From Pseudonocardia sp. DSM 110487 (GTDB lineage Bacteria > Actinomycetota > Actinomycetes > Mycobacteriales > Pseudonocardiaceae): DNA of 64,000 nt. The number at the start of each line of letters is the position of its first letter. Position 1 is the first letter of the stretch. A program made the position numbers and the translations under genes. The notes below the pieces were generated by a model. It did no database searches. It saw nothing but the letters and a program-made list of their open reading frames with translations, and was not told where the DNA came from. The stretch lies in the NCBI RefSeq assembly GCF_019468565.1, contig NZ_CP080521.1:4154001-4218000 (forward strand), read 5' to 3'. Shown here in pieces: positions 51,436 through 59,943 of the stretch.

Positions 51436-52116
51436 TCACGCGGTCCGGGAGGTCGTTCCGGCCATGGCGTCGCGGGCGTTCCCGTTGCCCACGGCGATAT
51501 CGGTGACGCCGCGGCCCGCCAGCAGCCGGGCCGTGATCTGGGCCAGTCGCCGACCTTGGTACCTGGCCGCCTCCAGCGCCGCGGTGTCCGGGCCGTCCCC
51601 GGTCGGGCCGGTCACCGCCGAGGTGCCGTAGGGGTTGCCGCCGGCGGCGGACACGGCCGGATCGGTGAATCCGGGCGGGACGATCAACGCCCCCCAGTGG
51701 TAGAAGACGTTGCCCAGCGACAAGATCGTCGCCTCGTTGCCGCCGTGCCGGTTGAACGCCGAAGTGAAGGCCGTCACCGGCTTGTCGGCCAGTCGGCCTT
51801 CGTGCCACAGTCCGCCTGCCTGGTCGATGAACTGCTTGAGCTGCGCGGCCGGCGCACCGAACCGCGTCGGCGTCCCGAACGCGAACGCGTCGGCCCACGC
51901 CAGGTCCTCGAGCGATGCCAGTGCGACCGATGCGGTGGCATCGGCGTGCTGCCGCCACCGCGGGTCCTGGTCGATCGCACTGTCGGGCGCCAGCTCGGCG
52001 ACCCGCCGCAGCCGCACTCCGGCCCCGGCGGAGGCAGCGCCCTCGGCGACGGCCTGCGCGAGTGCGTGGACCGCGCCCGTCGCGCTGTAGTAGATGACGG
52101 CAACCTTCACAGTCAT
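51436..52116 (-). CDS. wrbA: WrbA-family NAD(P)H:quinone oxidoreductase
   Basis: A 226-residue flavodoxin-like quinone reductase. The FMN phosphate loop is YYSATGAVHALAQAV, and the family segments FGTPTRFGAPAAQLKQFID and TSAFNRHGGNEATIL are present. It reduces quinones by two electrons, protecting against redox cycling. It heads a two-gene unit with the MFS pump and is divergent from a MarR regulator, a typical quinone- or drug-stress module. It starts at the ATG at 52116; GAGGAG-like bases are upstream. Confidence 0.93.
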   Translation of the reverse strand: MTVKVAVIYYSATGAVHALAQAVAEGAASAGAGVRLRRVAELAPDSAIDQDPRWRQHADATASVALASLEDLAWADAFAFGTPTRFGAPAAQLKQFIDQAGGLWHEGRLADKPVTAFTSAFNRHGGNEATILSLGNVFYHWGALIVPPGFTDPAVSAAGGNPYGTSAVTGPTGDGPDTAALEAARYQGRRLAQITARLLAGRGVTDIAVGNGNARDAMAGTTSRTA

Positions 52117-52137
52117 GCCCGGCTCCTCGACGCAGTA

Positions 52138-52178
52138 AGGTTAGTTATCTGCATAATAGTTATGCGCGTAACTAACCT
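52138..52178. promoter_or_regulatory. Nested MarR operator region
   Basis: AGGTTAGTTA (52138-52147) and its exact complement TAACTAACCT (52169-52178) flank 21 bp that contain further palindromes, TTAT-CTGC-ATAA and ATAA-TAG-TTAT. The AT-rich block lies between the divergent wrbA and MarR genes and surely includes promoter elements for both, so one regulator could control both directions. Confidence 0.7.
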
Positions 52179-52191
52179 GTCAAGGAGGCCC

Positions 52192-52671
52192 GTGGACTTC
52201 GAGCACGCCGACGCCATCAACCAGGCCATCCGCCTGCTGAGCCTGCGCCACCGGGCCAGGGCCGCGGCGCTGCTGGCCCCGCTCGGCCTGCACCCCGGCC
52301 AGGAGGCACTCCTGCTCGTGCTCGCCCGGACCGGCCCGATGATCCAGGCCCAGCTCAGTGAGGCGCTCGCGGTCGAGCCGCCCAGCGTCACGCTCATGAC
52401 CCGCAAGCTCGAAGCATCCGGCCATGTCCGCCGCACACCGGTGCCCTCAGACAAGCGCGCCAGCATCGTGGAACTCACCGACAGCGGCGAGGTGCTCGTC
52501 GAGCAGGTCAAGCGGCTGTGGTGTGCTCTGGCGGAGGAAACCGTGGCCGGGCTGCCCGCCCGGACCGTGGCCGAACTACCCGGCGTCCTGACGACCCTGA
52601 CCGTCAACGTGGACACCAGGCGCCCCGGCTACCCGCGCGGCCGCCGAAACGGGCCGGTCGCGGAATCGTGA
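52192..52671 (+). CDS. MarR-family transcriptional regulator
   Basis: A 159-residue MarR protein with the winged helix IQAQLSEALAVEPPSVTLMTRKLEASGHVRRTPVPSDKRASIVELTDSG. The GTG at 52192 is preceded by AAGGAGG four bases away; an ATG at 52162 is in frame but has no ribosome site and lies in the operator. It probably represses itself and the wrbA/MFS unit and is released by a phenolic or quinone ligand or by oxidation. Confidence 0.93.
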   Translation: MDFEHADAINQAIRLLSLRHRARAAALLAPLGLHPGQEALLLVLARTGPMIQAQLSEALAVEPPSVTLMTRKLEASGHVRRTPVPSDKRASIVELTDSGEVLVEQVKRLWCALAEETVAGLPARTVAELPGVLTTLTVNVDTRRPGYPRGRRNGPVAES

Positions 52672-52688
52672 CCGGAGGGTCCGGTCGA

Positions 52689-53501
52689 TCAGGTCACGAC
52701 CTGCTCGTCGAGGAAGCCGGTGACGATCCGCACCACGTCGTCGGGGCGCTCGATGTGCAGGCAGTGGCTCGACCCGGGCCCGGTCACCAGCTCGTAGGTG
52801 GCCTTGGGGATGGCGTCGGCCACCGCCTTCGCCTGCCGCGGCGGGGTCAGCAGGTCCTGCTCGCCGACGACGACGAGCGTCGGCGCCTCGATCCCACCGA
52901 GGCGGTCGAGCGTGTCGAGCGCGAGGTCGGCGTCCCACTGCTCCACGGTGACCGCCATCTGGGCCTCGGTCTGGGGGAAGGCGGGCAGCATCGGTTCCAG
53001 CAGCTGCGGGAGGTCCGGCCGGTCCAGCAGCTCGGGGGAGAACGCGAGCCCGGCGACGGCCAGCGCCGCCTCCATGTCCCGCACCGCGTAGGGGAGTCGG
53101 AGCGCGGACAGCATCGAGCGCTGGAAGCCGTCGCACCGGCCCCATGTCGCGTACAGGACCGCCGAGGCGACCTGCCGCGGATGCGCCATGGCGAGCTCCT
53201 GCACCACGGCTGATCCGAGGGACCAGCCCATGGCATGTGCCCTCGGCACGTCGAGGGCCTCGAGCAGCGCGGATGCGTCCTCCGCCATGGAGGCCGCTGT
53301 GATCGGGCCCTCGCCGCGTTCGCTGCCCCCGAGTCCCCGGTTGTCGAAGGCGATGACCCGGTAGCGCTCGGCGAGGCGGGGCAGCAGCTCGCCCCACAGC
53401 AGGATGGAGCCGGAGGTGCCCATCACGAGCAGGAGGGGGTCGCCGTCCCCGCTCACCTCGTAGTTCAGCGCGACTCCGGTACGGACGGTCTGCACGGGCA
53501 C
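52689..53501 (-). CDS. Alpha/beta hydrolase, probable ester hydrolase
   Basis: A 270-residue hydrolase: oxyanion region VMGTSGSILLWGELLPRLAE, FDNRGLGGSE, nucleophile GWSLGSA, acid in VVGEQDLLTPP and His in SSHCLHIERPD. It follows the Baeyer-Villiger monooxygenase by 13 bp and has GGAGG before its GTG, so the pair likely turns a ketone into an ester and then cleaves the ester, as in acetone or methyl-ketone oxidation by AcmA/AcmB in Gordonia. It is convergent with the MarR gene. Confidence 0.9.
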   Translation of the reverse strand: MPVQTVRTGVALNYEVSGDGDPLLLVMGTSGSILLWGELLPRLAERYRVIAFDNRGLGGSERGEGPITAASMAEDASALLEALDVPRAHAMGWSLGSAVVQELAMAHPRQVASAVLYATWGRCDGFQRSMLSALRLPYAVRDMEAALAVAGLAFSPELLDRPDLPQLLEPMLPAFPQTEAQMAVTVEQWDADLALDTLDRLGGIEAPTLVVVGEQDLLTPPRQAKAVADAIPKATYELVTGPGSSHCLHIERPDDVVRIVTGFLDEQVVT

Positions 53502-53514
53502 GGGAACCTCCTGC

Positions 53515-55029
53515 TCAGCGGTAGACGAGCGAACCGTCGTCGAGGTCGGCCTTCGGAAGGATCTCCGCCTCCTGCTCGTGCTCGAGCATGTGCGTCCACG
53601 GCTCGCGGTCACCCTGCTTGAACAGGACGTGCTGGGAGCGCATGACGTACCCGGCGTTGAAGTTCTCCGGATCCGACCACGGCCGGATCTCCATGTCGGC
53701 GTCCTCCGGCCGCAGCGTCGGGACAACCACCGTGGCGCCCTTGTCCCCCATGTGTCGGAACAGGCGGTCGACCAGATCGATCACCAGGTCCACGCGCAAC
53801 GTCCAGCTGTGCCGGAAGTAGCCGAACACGTAGGCCATGTTCGGCACATCGCTGATCATGACGCCGCGCCAGGTGAGCCGTCGGGTGAAGTCGACCGGTT
53901 CGCCGTCGACGGTGAAGGCCACGTCGCCGAAGGCCGACAGGTTGAATCCGGTGGCCGTCACCACGACGTCGGCCTCGATCTCCTCGCCCGAGCCGACACG
54001 GATGCCCTTCTCGGTGAACTCCTCGATGGTGTCGGTGACGATCGAGGCCTTGCCCTCGCGCAGCGCCGCGAACAGGTCGCCGTCCGGGACGATGGCGATG
54101 CGCTGCTGCCACGGGCGGTACCGCGGGGTGAAGTGCTTCTCGACGTCGAAGCCATCGGGAAGCAGCGGGCGCATCGAGTCGATGAGGAATGTGTGCAGCT
54201 CATCGGGCGCATCCTGCGACATCCGAGTGAGCCAGTGCTGTTGCGCGATGTACTGACGGCGCAGGATCTCGTGCGTCCACTCCTCCGGGATGTCCAGCTC
54301 GCGCAGCGTCACGGCGAGCTCGTGGGTGACCGGCGGCGCGAAGTAGTAGGACGGGGAGCGCTGCAGCATCGTCACGTGCTCCGCCTTCTCCGCCATCGCG
54401 GGGATCAGCGTCGCCGCGGTGGCGCCGGAGCCGATGACGACGATGCGCTTGCCCGTGTGGTCGAGGTCATCGGGCCAGCCCTGCGGGTGCACGATCAGGC
54501 CCTGGAACCGGTCCATGCCCTCCCATCGCGGCTGGTAGGGCCTGGCGTGGTTGTAGTAGCCCTGGCACATCCACAGGAAGTCGGTGGTGAACCGCAGCCG
54601 TTGTCCGGTGTCCTCCCGGGTGACCTCGACGGTCCATCGGCGGTCCTCCGTGGACCAGGCGGCCGCGGTGACCCGGTGCCGGTAGCGGATGTGCCGGTCC
54701 AAGTCGTCCTCGTCGATGACCTCGTCGAGGTAGGCGAGGATCTCCTCTCCCGCCGCGATCGACGGGCCACGCCACGGCTTGTGCCGGTAGCCGTAGGTGA
54801 ACAGGTCGCTGTCCGAGCGCACCCCCGGGTACCGGTGCGTCCACCAGGTCCCGCCCCGGTTGTCCTGCGCGTCCAGGATGGCGAAGGTGCGCTCGGGGAA
54901 GCGCTCCCGCAGGTGGTGCGCGGCGCCGATCCCGGATACCCCGGCCCCGACGATGAGGACGTCGACGTGACCGGCGTCCTGGGTTTCCGCGATGTCCCGC
55001 TCGGGGGCTGTGCCTGGTGCAGTCGTCAT
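53515..55029 (-). CDS. Baeyer-Villiger flavin monooxygenase
   Basis: A 504-residue FAD/NADPH monooxygenase. It has a first Rossmann motif LIVGAGVSGIGAAHHL, the Baeyer-Villiger fingerprint F-Q-G-L-I-V-H-P-Q-G-W-P, a second motif VVIGSGATAATLIPAM and the TATGFNLSAFGDV segment. It inserts oxygen next to a carbonyl to give an ester; the short TWWTHRYPGVRSDSDLFTYGY start is typical of the subgroup acting on linear or small ketones. A hydrolase follows in the operon. The ATG at 55029 was chosen over the longer open frame; a GTGAC-GCAG-GTCAC dyad lies upstream. Confidence 0.93.
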   Translation of the reverse strand: MTTAPGTAPERDIAETQDAGHVDVLIVGAGVSGIGAAHHLRERFPERTFAILDAQDNRGGTWWTHRYPGVRSDSDLFTYGYRHKPWRGPSIAAGEEILAYLDEVIDEDDLDRHIRYRHRVTAAAWSTEDRRWTVEVTREDTGQRLRFTTDFLWMCQGYYNHARPYQPRWEGMDRFQGLIVHPQGWPDDLDHTGKRIVVIGSGATAATLIPAMAEKAEHVTMLQRSPSYYFAPPVTHELAVTLRELDIPEEWTHEILRRQYIAQQHWLTRMSQDAPDELHTFLIDSMRPLLPDGFDVEKHFTPRYRPWQQRIAIVPDGDLFAALREGKASIVTDTIEEFTEKGIRVGSGEEIEADVVVTATGFNLSAFGDVAFTVDGEPVDFTRRLTWRGVMISDVPNMAYVFGYFRHSWTLRVDLVIDLVDRLFRHMGDKGATVVVPTLRPEDADMEIRPWSDPENFNAGYVMRSQHVLFKQGDREPWTHMLEHEQEAEILPKADLDDGSLVYR

Positions 55030-55056
55030 GTTTCGACCTTCGACGGGGTGGAGATC

Positions 55057-55070
55057 GTGACGCAGGTCAC
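55057..55070. promoter_or_regulatory. Dyad operator upstream of Baeyer-Villiger operon
   Basis: GTGAC and GTCAC flank GCAG 28 bp upstream of the monooxygenase start, in the 143-bp gap to the divergent AcoR-like regulator. It is a candidate binding site for that regulator; only one such dyad was found. Confidence 0.4.
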
Positions 55071-55172
55071 CGTATACAGATCTTCCGGAACGCATGATGT
55101 CCCAAATTCGGACAGACTCGGACCTTGACCGGGGGCGCACGATGTGAGGTGGGCACGGGGAGGTGCGAACGC

Positions 55173-56909
55173 ATGGGAGACCTCGCGGATCGCAGGCTCC
55201 TGCTCACCTCCGCCCGCGCCGCGTTCCTGGAGCGCGCGGACACGGATCTGCGCGGCGTGCCCGGCCACGTGGCCGCGTCATGGCGGCGCAGCGTCTCCAG
55301 CGGGGTCCACCCGAGTGTCGTGATCACCGAGTACCACAGCGACCTCGACTTCGGCTCCCGCCTCGTCCGTTGCGCACTGCCGGTGATCGAGCAGCTCGGC
55401 GAGCAGATCGCGGACATCCCGACGTGCGTGGCGCTGACCGACGACCGGGCCCGGCTGCTCGTCAGGAGAGACAGCAGCCGGTGGTCCGGCCGCGTCGCCG
55501 ACCGCCTGTACTTCGCGCAGGGCTTCGGCTACGCCGAGGGGTCGGTCGGCACCAACGGCGTCGGGACGGTCCTGGAGTTCGGCGATTCGGTGCACATCGT
55601 CGGAGCCGAGCACTTCGTCGAGAGCCTGCAGCCCTACGCCTGTGCGGGCGCGCCGATCCGCGACCCGTTCACCGGCCGGATCGAGGGCGTGCTGGACATC
55701 AGCTGCCTGAGCGAGGACTCCTCGCCGATCCTGCACTCGCTGGTCCGCTCGGCGGCCGCGCGCATCCAGCGCAACCTGCTGGCGGACCGCAACCAGCAGC
55801 AGCAGGCGCTGTTCGACACCTACACCCGCGTCGACGCCCGCAGCAGGCAGGCCGTCCTTGCCGTCGGGCCGCGGACGGTGATGGCGAACTCGCCGATGCA
55901 GACCCTGCTCGACCCGGGCGACATGCTGGCACTGCAGGACCACCTGCGGTTCCTCATGATCCGCCACGCGACCGTGGACGAGCGGGTCGACCTGCCGTCC
56001 GGGGCGCGGGTGCGGCTGCGCGGGTCCACGGTGACCGTCGGTGCCGCCGACGCCGGGATGGTCGCGGTGGTGTCGGTGCTGAACGAGGTCGACGGCGGCG
56101 CGGGGGCGCCCGCGCGGGCCGTACGAGCGGCGGAGAGCGGATCGCCGGCATGGCGGGTCGCCTCGGCGGCCGTCGGGCGGGCACTGCGCGCCGGCTCGGC
56201 GGTCCTCGTCATCGGAGAGCCCGGCAGCGGGCGGTTCACGCTGCTGTCGGAGCGCTACCGGCACATCCACGAGACGGGCCGCGTCGTCGGCATCGAGGCG
56301 GAGCAGGTCGAGGCCGCTCCCATGGACGTCGCCGCCGCGATCCTGCGGCCGGAGCCGTCACCGGCGCTGCCCGTGCTGCGGGACGTCGACCGCCTGTCGG
56401 GAGCCGCGATGGACGCGCTGCTCGCCGCGCTCGGCGACGACGTGCCGTCCATCGCGGCCACCGCGGCCGAGCCCACGCACGACGCGCTGCTCACGTTGTT
56501 CGGCACATCGGCGACGGTGCCACCGCTGCGGAACCGCTCGGGCGACCTGCCGGCGCTGGTCGACGCCCTGCTAGCAGGGCTGGCCGCGCACCGCGACGTG
56601 CGGCTCTCCCGGGAGGCGCTGCGGCTGCTGAGCCGCTACGACTGGCCCGGCAACGTGCGCCAGCTCAGGGATGCGCTCGCGTCGGCGCTGCGCCGCCGTC
56701 CCGTGGGCCGCATCGAGGCGGCGGACCTGCCGGCGTTCTGCCAGAGCGCGCCGCGCAGCTCGCTGCGTCCGGTCGACCAGGCCGAGCGCGACGCGATCGT
56801 CAACGCGCTGCGCGACGCCGGCGGCAACCGGGTGGCCGCGGCGGCCGCGCTCGGCCTGGCGCGCTCGACGCTCTACCGGAAGATCCGGCAGTACCGGATC
56901 ACCGTCTGA
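55173..56909 (+). CDS. AcoR/MimR-like activator with GAF and Fis-type HTH
   Basis: A 578-residue regulator. A GAF-containing sensory region (about 20-200: AASWRRSVSSGVHPS; AEGSVGTNGVGTVLE; YACAGAPIRDPFTGRIEGVLDIS) is followed by a degenerate AAA+ module (VLVIGEPGSGRFTLL, Lys of Walker A replaced by Arg) with YDWPGNVRQLRDAL at its end, then a Fis-type helix-turn-helix (NRVAAAAALGLARSTLYRKIRQYRI). The GAFTGA sigma-54 contact loop is absent, consistent with actinomycetes lacking sigma-54. It is divergent from, and probably activates, the monooxygenase/hydrolase operon in response to a ketone or alcohol. Confidence 0.92.
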   Translation: MGDLADRRLLLTSARAAFLERADTDLRGVPGHVAASWRRSVSSGVHPSVVITEYHSDLDFGSRLVRCALPVIEQLGEQIADIPTCVALTDDRARLLVRRDSSRWSGRVADRLYFAQGFGYAEGSVGTNGVGTVLEFGDSVHIVGAEHFVESLQPYACAGAPIRDPFTGRIEGVLDISCLSEDSSPILHSLVRSAAARIQRNLLADRNQQQQALFDTYTRVDARSRQAVLAVGPRTVMANSPMQTLLDPGDMLALQDHLRFLMIRHATVDERVDLPSGARVRLRGSTVTVGAADAGMVAVVSVLNEVDGGAGAPARAVRAAESGSPAWRVASAAVGRALRAGSAVLVIGEPGSGRFTLLSERYRHIHETGRVVGIEAEQVEAAPMDVAAAILRPEPSPALPVLRDVDRLSGAAMDALLAALGDDVPSIAATAAEPTHDALLTLFGTSATVPPLRNRSGDLPALVDALLAGLAAHRDVRLSREALRLLSRYDWPGNVRQLRDALASALRRRPVGRIEAADLPAFCQSAPRSSLRPVDQAERDAIVNALRDAGGNRVAAAAALGLARSTLYRKIRQYRITV

Positions 56910-57022
56910 GCGGAGCCTCGCGCTGTGCGGCGCGAGCGCCCACCCGATCGCCGAACGCGCGACGCCTCGGTGTGAGTATGGTTTTGCCCACACCACTGTA
57001 AGCGGCTCGCCAGGGGGACATC

Positions 57023-57415
57023 ATGCGAGTGGTCGGTCTTGCGGCAGGTTCTGCGATGGTGGCGGCAGCGCTGCTCATCGGACCAGGTACCGCGAACGCG
57101 GCGACCGGCGCCAGTGCGCCCGTCGCGTCATCCCTGCCCTCGGAGGGTGGCACCGGCGGCGACGCCTGTGCAGGCCTCCCGGTCGGCATGCAGGAGCTGC
57201 TCTGCCCGAGCCAGGGCGGTGCGGACGAACAGGCGTCCGATACCTCGGGGGGCTCCGCGACCGGCGGCACCGGAAGCGGCACCGCGCCCACCGGCGGCAC
57301 GACCGGCACCGCCCCGGCAGCCGGTACCTCGGCTTCGACCCCCACGACCCCGCCCGGCGTCGTCAGCAACTTCCTGATCTGGCTCGCCGGCGTGTTCAAG
57401 GCCGCGGGTCTGTAG
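57023..57415 (+). CDS. Small secreted Gly/Thr-rich protein
   Basis: A 130-residue exported protein: signal peptide (VVGLAAGSAMVAAALLIGPG, cleavage after ANA near 27), then a short region with two cysteines (GGDACAGLPVGMQELLCPSQ), a Gly/Thr/Pro-rich low-complexity linker and a hydrophobic C terminus (VVSNFLIWLAGVFKAAGL). The hydrophobic end might anchor in a membrane or associate with other proteins. No family is recognised. It starts at the ATG at 57023 after AGGGGGA and is convergent with the GntR gene, 10 bp apart. Confidence 0.8.
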   Translation: MRVVGLAAGSAMVAAALLIGPGTANAATGASAPVASSLPSEGGTGGDACAGLPVGMQELLCPSQGGADEQASDTSGGSATGGTGSGTAPTGGTTGTAPAAGTSASTPTTPPGVVSNFLIWLAGVFKAAGL

Positions 57416-57425
57416 TAGTACCCGG

Positions 57426-58085
57426 TCAGCGTCGGCCGAGGAGGCTGTCGGCGACGTTGTGCAGGTGCCGGTGCATGGCGACCTGGGCGCCGTCAGGGTC
57501 GCGGTCGCGCAGCGCATCGACGATGGCGGTGTGCTCGGTGTGGTAGCAACGGCGCCGCTCGGGGGTGGAGGTGCGGCGCTTCAGGCTTCCCCACACGGGC
57601 AGGTGCCGGGCGGTGTTCATGACGTCGAACATGTTCATGAGCAGGCCGTTGTGGGCGGCCTCCGCGATGGCGCGGTGCAGCCTCGCGTCCCATGCCTCGA
57701 AGGCCTCGAACCCGTCGGCCTCGCCGCCGCGGTCGAGGCAGCGCCCGATCCGGTCGAGGTCGGCCTGGGTGGCGACGCGCGCGGCGAGCGCTGCGACGGG
57801 AGGCTCGAGGACGAGCCGGACCTGCATGATCTCGGCCGGACTTGTGTCGGGCGGTGCGCCCCGCCGCGGCGCTGGAGCCTCGGCGAGGAAGGTGCCGCGC
57901 CCGACGTGGCGGACGATCACGCCCTCGTGCTCGAGTGCCTCCAGGGCACGCCGGATCGCGCTGCGCGGGGCGGAGAGGCGCTCGACCAGGTCGCGCTCCG
58001 TCGGCAGCTTGGATCCCGGCCCGAACGTGCCGTCCTCCGCGCCCTGGGCCAACAGGGAGCGCAGCGAGTGTTCCACCGCGGTCAC
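57426..58085 (-). CDS. GntR-family (FadR subfamily) regulator
   Basis: A 219-residue regulator with a GntR winged helix (GSKLPTERDLVERLSAPRSAIRRALEALEHEGVIVRHVGRGTF) and an all-helical FCD effector domain (RLVLEPPVAALAARVAT, then HRAIAEAAHNGLL) whose histidines bind metal or ligand. It is divergent from the FAH-type operon and likely represses it through ACCAAT/ATTGGT repeats in the 122-bp gap. The GTG start lies at 58085. Confidence 0.93.
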   Translation of the reverse strand: MTAVEHSLRSLLAQGAEDGTFGPGSKLPTERDLVERLSAPRSAIRRALEALEHEGVIVRHVGRGTFLAEAPAPRRGAPPDTSPAEIMQVRLVLEPPVAALAARVATQADLDRIGRCLDRGGEADGFEAFEAWDARLHRAIAEAAHNGLLMNMFDVMNTARHLPVWGSLKRRTSTPERRRCYHTEHTAIVDALRDRDPDGAQVAMHRHLHNVADSLLGRR

Positions 58086-58097
58086 CGCGGCAGTCTA

Positions 58098-58122
58098 ACC
58101 AGATAGACCAATATGAACCAAT
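58098..58122. promoter_or_regulatory. ACCAAT repeat array on the GntR side
   Basis: ACCAGA at 58098, ACCAAT at 58107 and ACCAAT at 58117, spaced 9 and 10 bp, lie 12-37 bp from the GntR start. They are the reverse complement of the ATTGGT copies on the other side of the gap, suggesting that GntR binds both arrays, perhaps looping the short gap. Confidence 0.6.
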
Positions 58123-58176
58123 AGTCGCCGGCCATCGACAGGCGCGACGCTCCAGCGTACGGTCTGCGGCGCCTCA

Positions 58177-58202
58177 ATTGGTGTCGATTGGTTCAGATTG
58201 GT
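58177..58202. promoter_or_regulatory. ATTGGT repeat array at the FAH operon start
   Basis: Three ATTGGT copies start at 58177, 58187 and 58197, exactly one helical turn apart, and end 5 bp before the FAH-family ATG. No ribosome site fits between, so the mRNA is probably leaderless or starts just inside, and bound regulator would block it directly. Confidence 0.7.
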
Positions 58203-58207
58203 TGTCC

Positions 58208-59092
58208 ATGAAGCTGGTGACCTTCTCGTCGGGGACCGGCCCGTGCGTCGGCGTGGTGGACGCCGGCGCGCGCCTGGTCCGTGACGCGACCGCGCTGCTT
58301 CCGCACGGGGCAGGGGTGCTCGACGTCATCGAGATGTGGGCAGAGCTCGGGCCCGTACTGGCCGAGCGCGCGGGGGAGCTCCCGGCGCAGGCCTTGGACG
58401 GGGTCACCCTGCTCGCGCCGGTCCCGGTGCCGCGGCGCAACATCTTCTGCGTCGGCAAGAACTACCGCGACCACGCCGTCGAGTTCGGGCGAAGTGGCTA
58501 CGACACCCCGGACCGGTCCGAGGCCATCCCGGAGTACCCGGTGGTGTTCACCAAGGCCACCACCGCCGTCATCGGCCCGTTCGCCGACATCGACCCGCAC
58601 CACGGCGTCACCTCCGAGCTGGACTACGAGGCCGAGCTCGCCGTGATCATCGGGCGCGGCGGTCGCGGCATCGCGAAGGACCGGGCCTTCGAGCACGTGT
58701 GGGGCTACACGGCCGTCAACGACTTCACAGCGCGCGACCTGCAGCGCATCCACAAGCAGTGGCTGATCGGCAAATCGCTCGACACGCACTGCCCGATGGG
58801 CCCCTACGCGGTCTCGGCCGACGAGGTGCCGGACGTGACCGCGTTGCAGGTCGAGAGCTTCGTCAACGGCGAGCGCCGGCAGTCGGCGCCCGTCAAGGAC
58901 CTGATCTTCGACATCCCCGAGCTGATCGCCACGATCTCCGCCGGGATCACCCTGCTGCCCGGCGACATTATCGCCACCGGCACCCCGGCAGGCGTCGGCA
59001 TCGGATTCGACCCGCCGAGGTTCGTGGGCAGCGGCGACGTCGTCGAAGTCGCGATCACCGGGCTCGGCGCCCAGCGCAACCGCATCGCGTGA
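58208..59092 (+). CDS. Fumarylacetoacetate hydrolase family protein
   Basis: A 294-residue FAH-superfamily enzyme. The core motifs are IFCVGKNYRDHAVE, metal-binding acidic residues in SELDYEAELAVIIG and DFTARDLQ, then GKSLDTHCPMGPY and LLPGDIIATGTPAGVG. Family members hydrolyse acylpyruvates or 2-keto acids or act as isomerases/decarboxylases; the exact reaction is open. It is the first gene of an operon with an alpha/beta hydrolase and an amidohydrolase. The ATG at 58208 comes just 5 bp after the last ATTGGT repeat, so translation may be leaderless. Confidence 0.92.
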   Translation: MKLVTFSSGTGPCVGVVDAGARLVRDATALLPHGAGVLDVIEMWAELGPVLAERAGELPAQALDGVTLLAPVPVPRRNIFCVGKNYRDHAVEFGRSGYDTPDRSEAIPEYPVVFTKATTAVIGPFADIDPHHGVTSELDYEAELAVIIGRGGRGIAKDRAFEHVWGYTAVNDFTARDLQRIHKQWLIGKSLDTHCPMGPYAVSADEVPDVTALQVESFVNGERRQSAPVKDLIFDIPELIATISAGITLLPGDIIATGTPAGVGIGFDPPRFVGSGDVVEVAITGLGAQRNRIA

Positions 59093-59107
59093 GGAAGGAC
59101 GCCATAC

Positions 59108-59869
59108 GTGCAGGTCAACGGTAAAGAACTCGCCGTCGAGGTCGAGGGCAACGGTCCCACGGTGCTGATGGTGCACGGGTTGGGTGGGACGTCGAACGTC
59201 TACCAGGTGCAGGCCGAGGCACTGGCCGAGCGGTTCAGGGTGATCCGGGTCGACAGCGCGGGTGCCGGGCGCTCCGGTCTCACCGACGACGTCGGCATCG
59301 CGTCGCACGCCGACGACCTCGTCGCTGTCCTCGACGCACTCGAGGTCGACGCCGCGGCGGCCGTCGGCCACTCCATGGGCACGCTCGTGGTCCGCGACCT
59401 CGCCGCCCGCCACCCCGGCCGGGTGTCCGCGTTGGCGCTGCTCGGCGCGGTGCGGGCGCCCGCCGACGCGGTACGGCAGGCCCAGCGCGACCGCGCCGCC
59501 ACCGTGCGGGCACAGGGTACGGCCGCCGTGGCCCCGGCGATCGTCGCGAACGCGCTCTCGGCCGCCACGCGCCGCGACAAGCCGGAGGTGGCCGCGTTCG
59601 TCCGCGAGCTGATCATGCGCCAGGACGCCGAGGGCTACGCCCGCAACTGCGAGGCGCTGGCCGCAGCAACCGATCCCGGGCCCGTCGCGGCAGGGCTGCC
59701 GCTGTTGCTCGTCACCGGCGCCGACGACGCGGTCGGCCCGCCGCAGGCCGGCCGCGAGATCGCCGACGCCCACGGCACGGCCACCGTCGAGGTTCTGCCC
59801 GGTGTCGGCCACTGGACCACTCTCGAGGCCGCCGGCCCCGTCACCGACCTGCTGCTCAAGTTCCTCTGA
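59108..59869 (+). CDS. Alpha/beta hydrolase
   Basis: A 253-residue hydrolase with LMVHGLGGTSNVY, nucleophile GHSMG, acid in LVTGADDAVG and His in LPGVGHW. It resembles 3-oxoadipate-enol-lactonase/C-C hydrolase types that open lactones or cleave carbon-carbon bonds in ring-degradation pathways. Its GTG at 59108 follows AGGAAGGA and lies 15 bp after the FAH-family gene. The amidohydrolase follows. Together they suggest stepwise hydrolysis of a cyclic or amide substrate. Confidence 0.9.
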   Translation: MQVNGKELAVEVEGNGPTVLMVHGLGGTSNVYQVQAEALAERFRVIRVDSAGAGRSGLTDDVGIASHADDLVAVLDALEVDAAAAVGHSMGTLVVRDLAARHPGRVSALALLGAVRAPADAVRQAQRDRAATVRAQGTAAVAPAIVANALSAATRRDKPEVAAFVRELIMRQDAEGYARNCEALAAATDPGPVAAGLPLLLVTGADDAVGPPQAGREIADAHGTATVEVLPGVGHWTTLEAAGPVTDLLLKFL

Positions 59870-59943
59870 CCGGACTCTGCCTACCCACCCCGCCGGCTCC
59901 GCAAGCTCCGCCGGCTTACCGTCCCCTACAGAGGAGGGCAACG

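Noticed and set aside
58098..58202. Short repeats considered as a CRISPR array
   Set aside because: The unit is only 6 bp in a 10-bp period with no spacers and lies in a promoter, so it is a regulator site.
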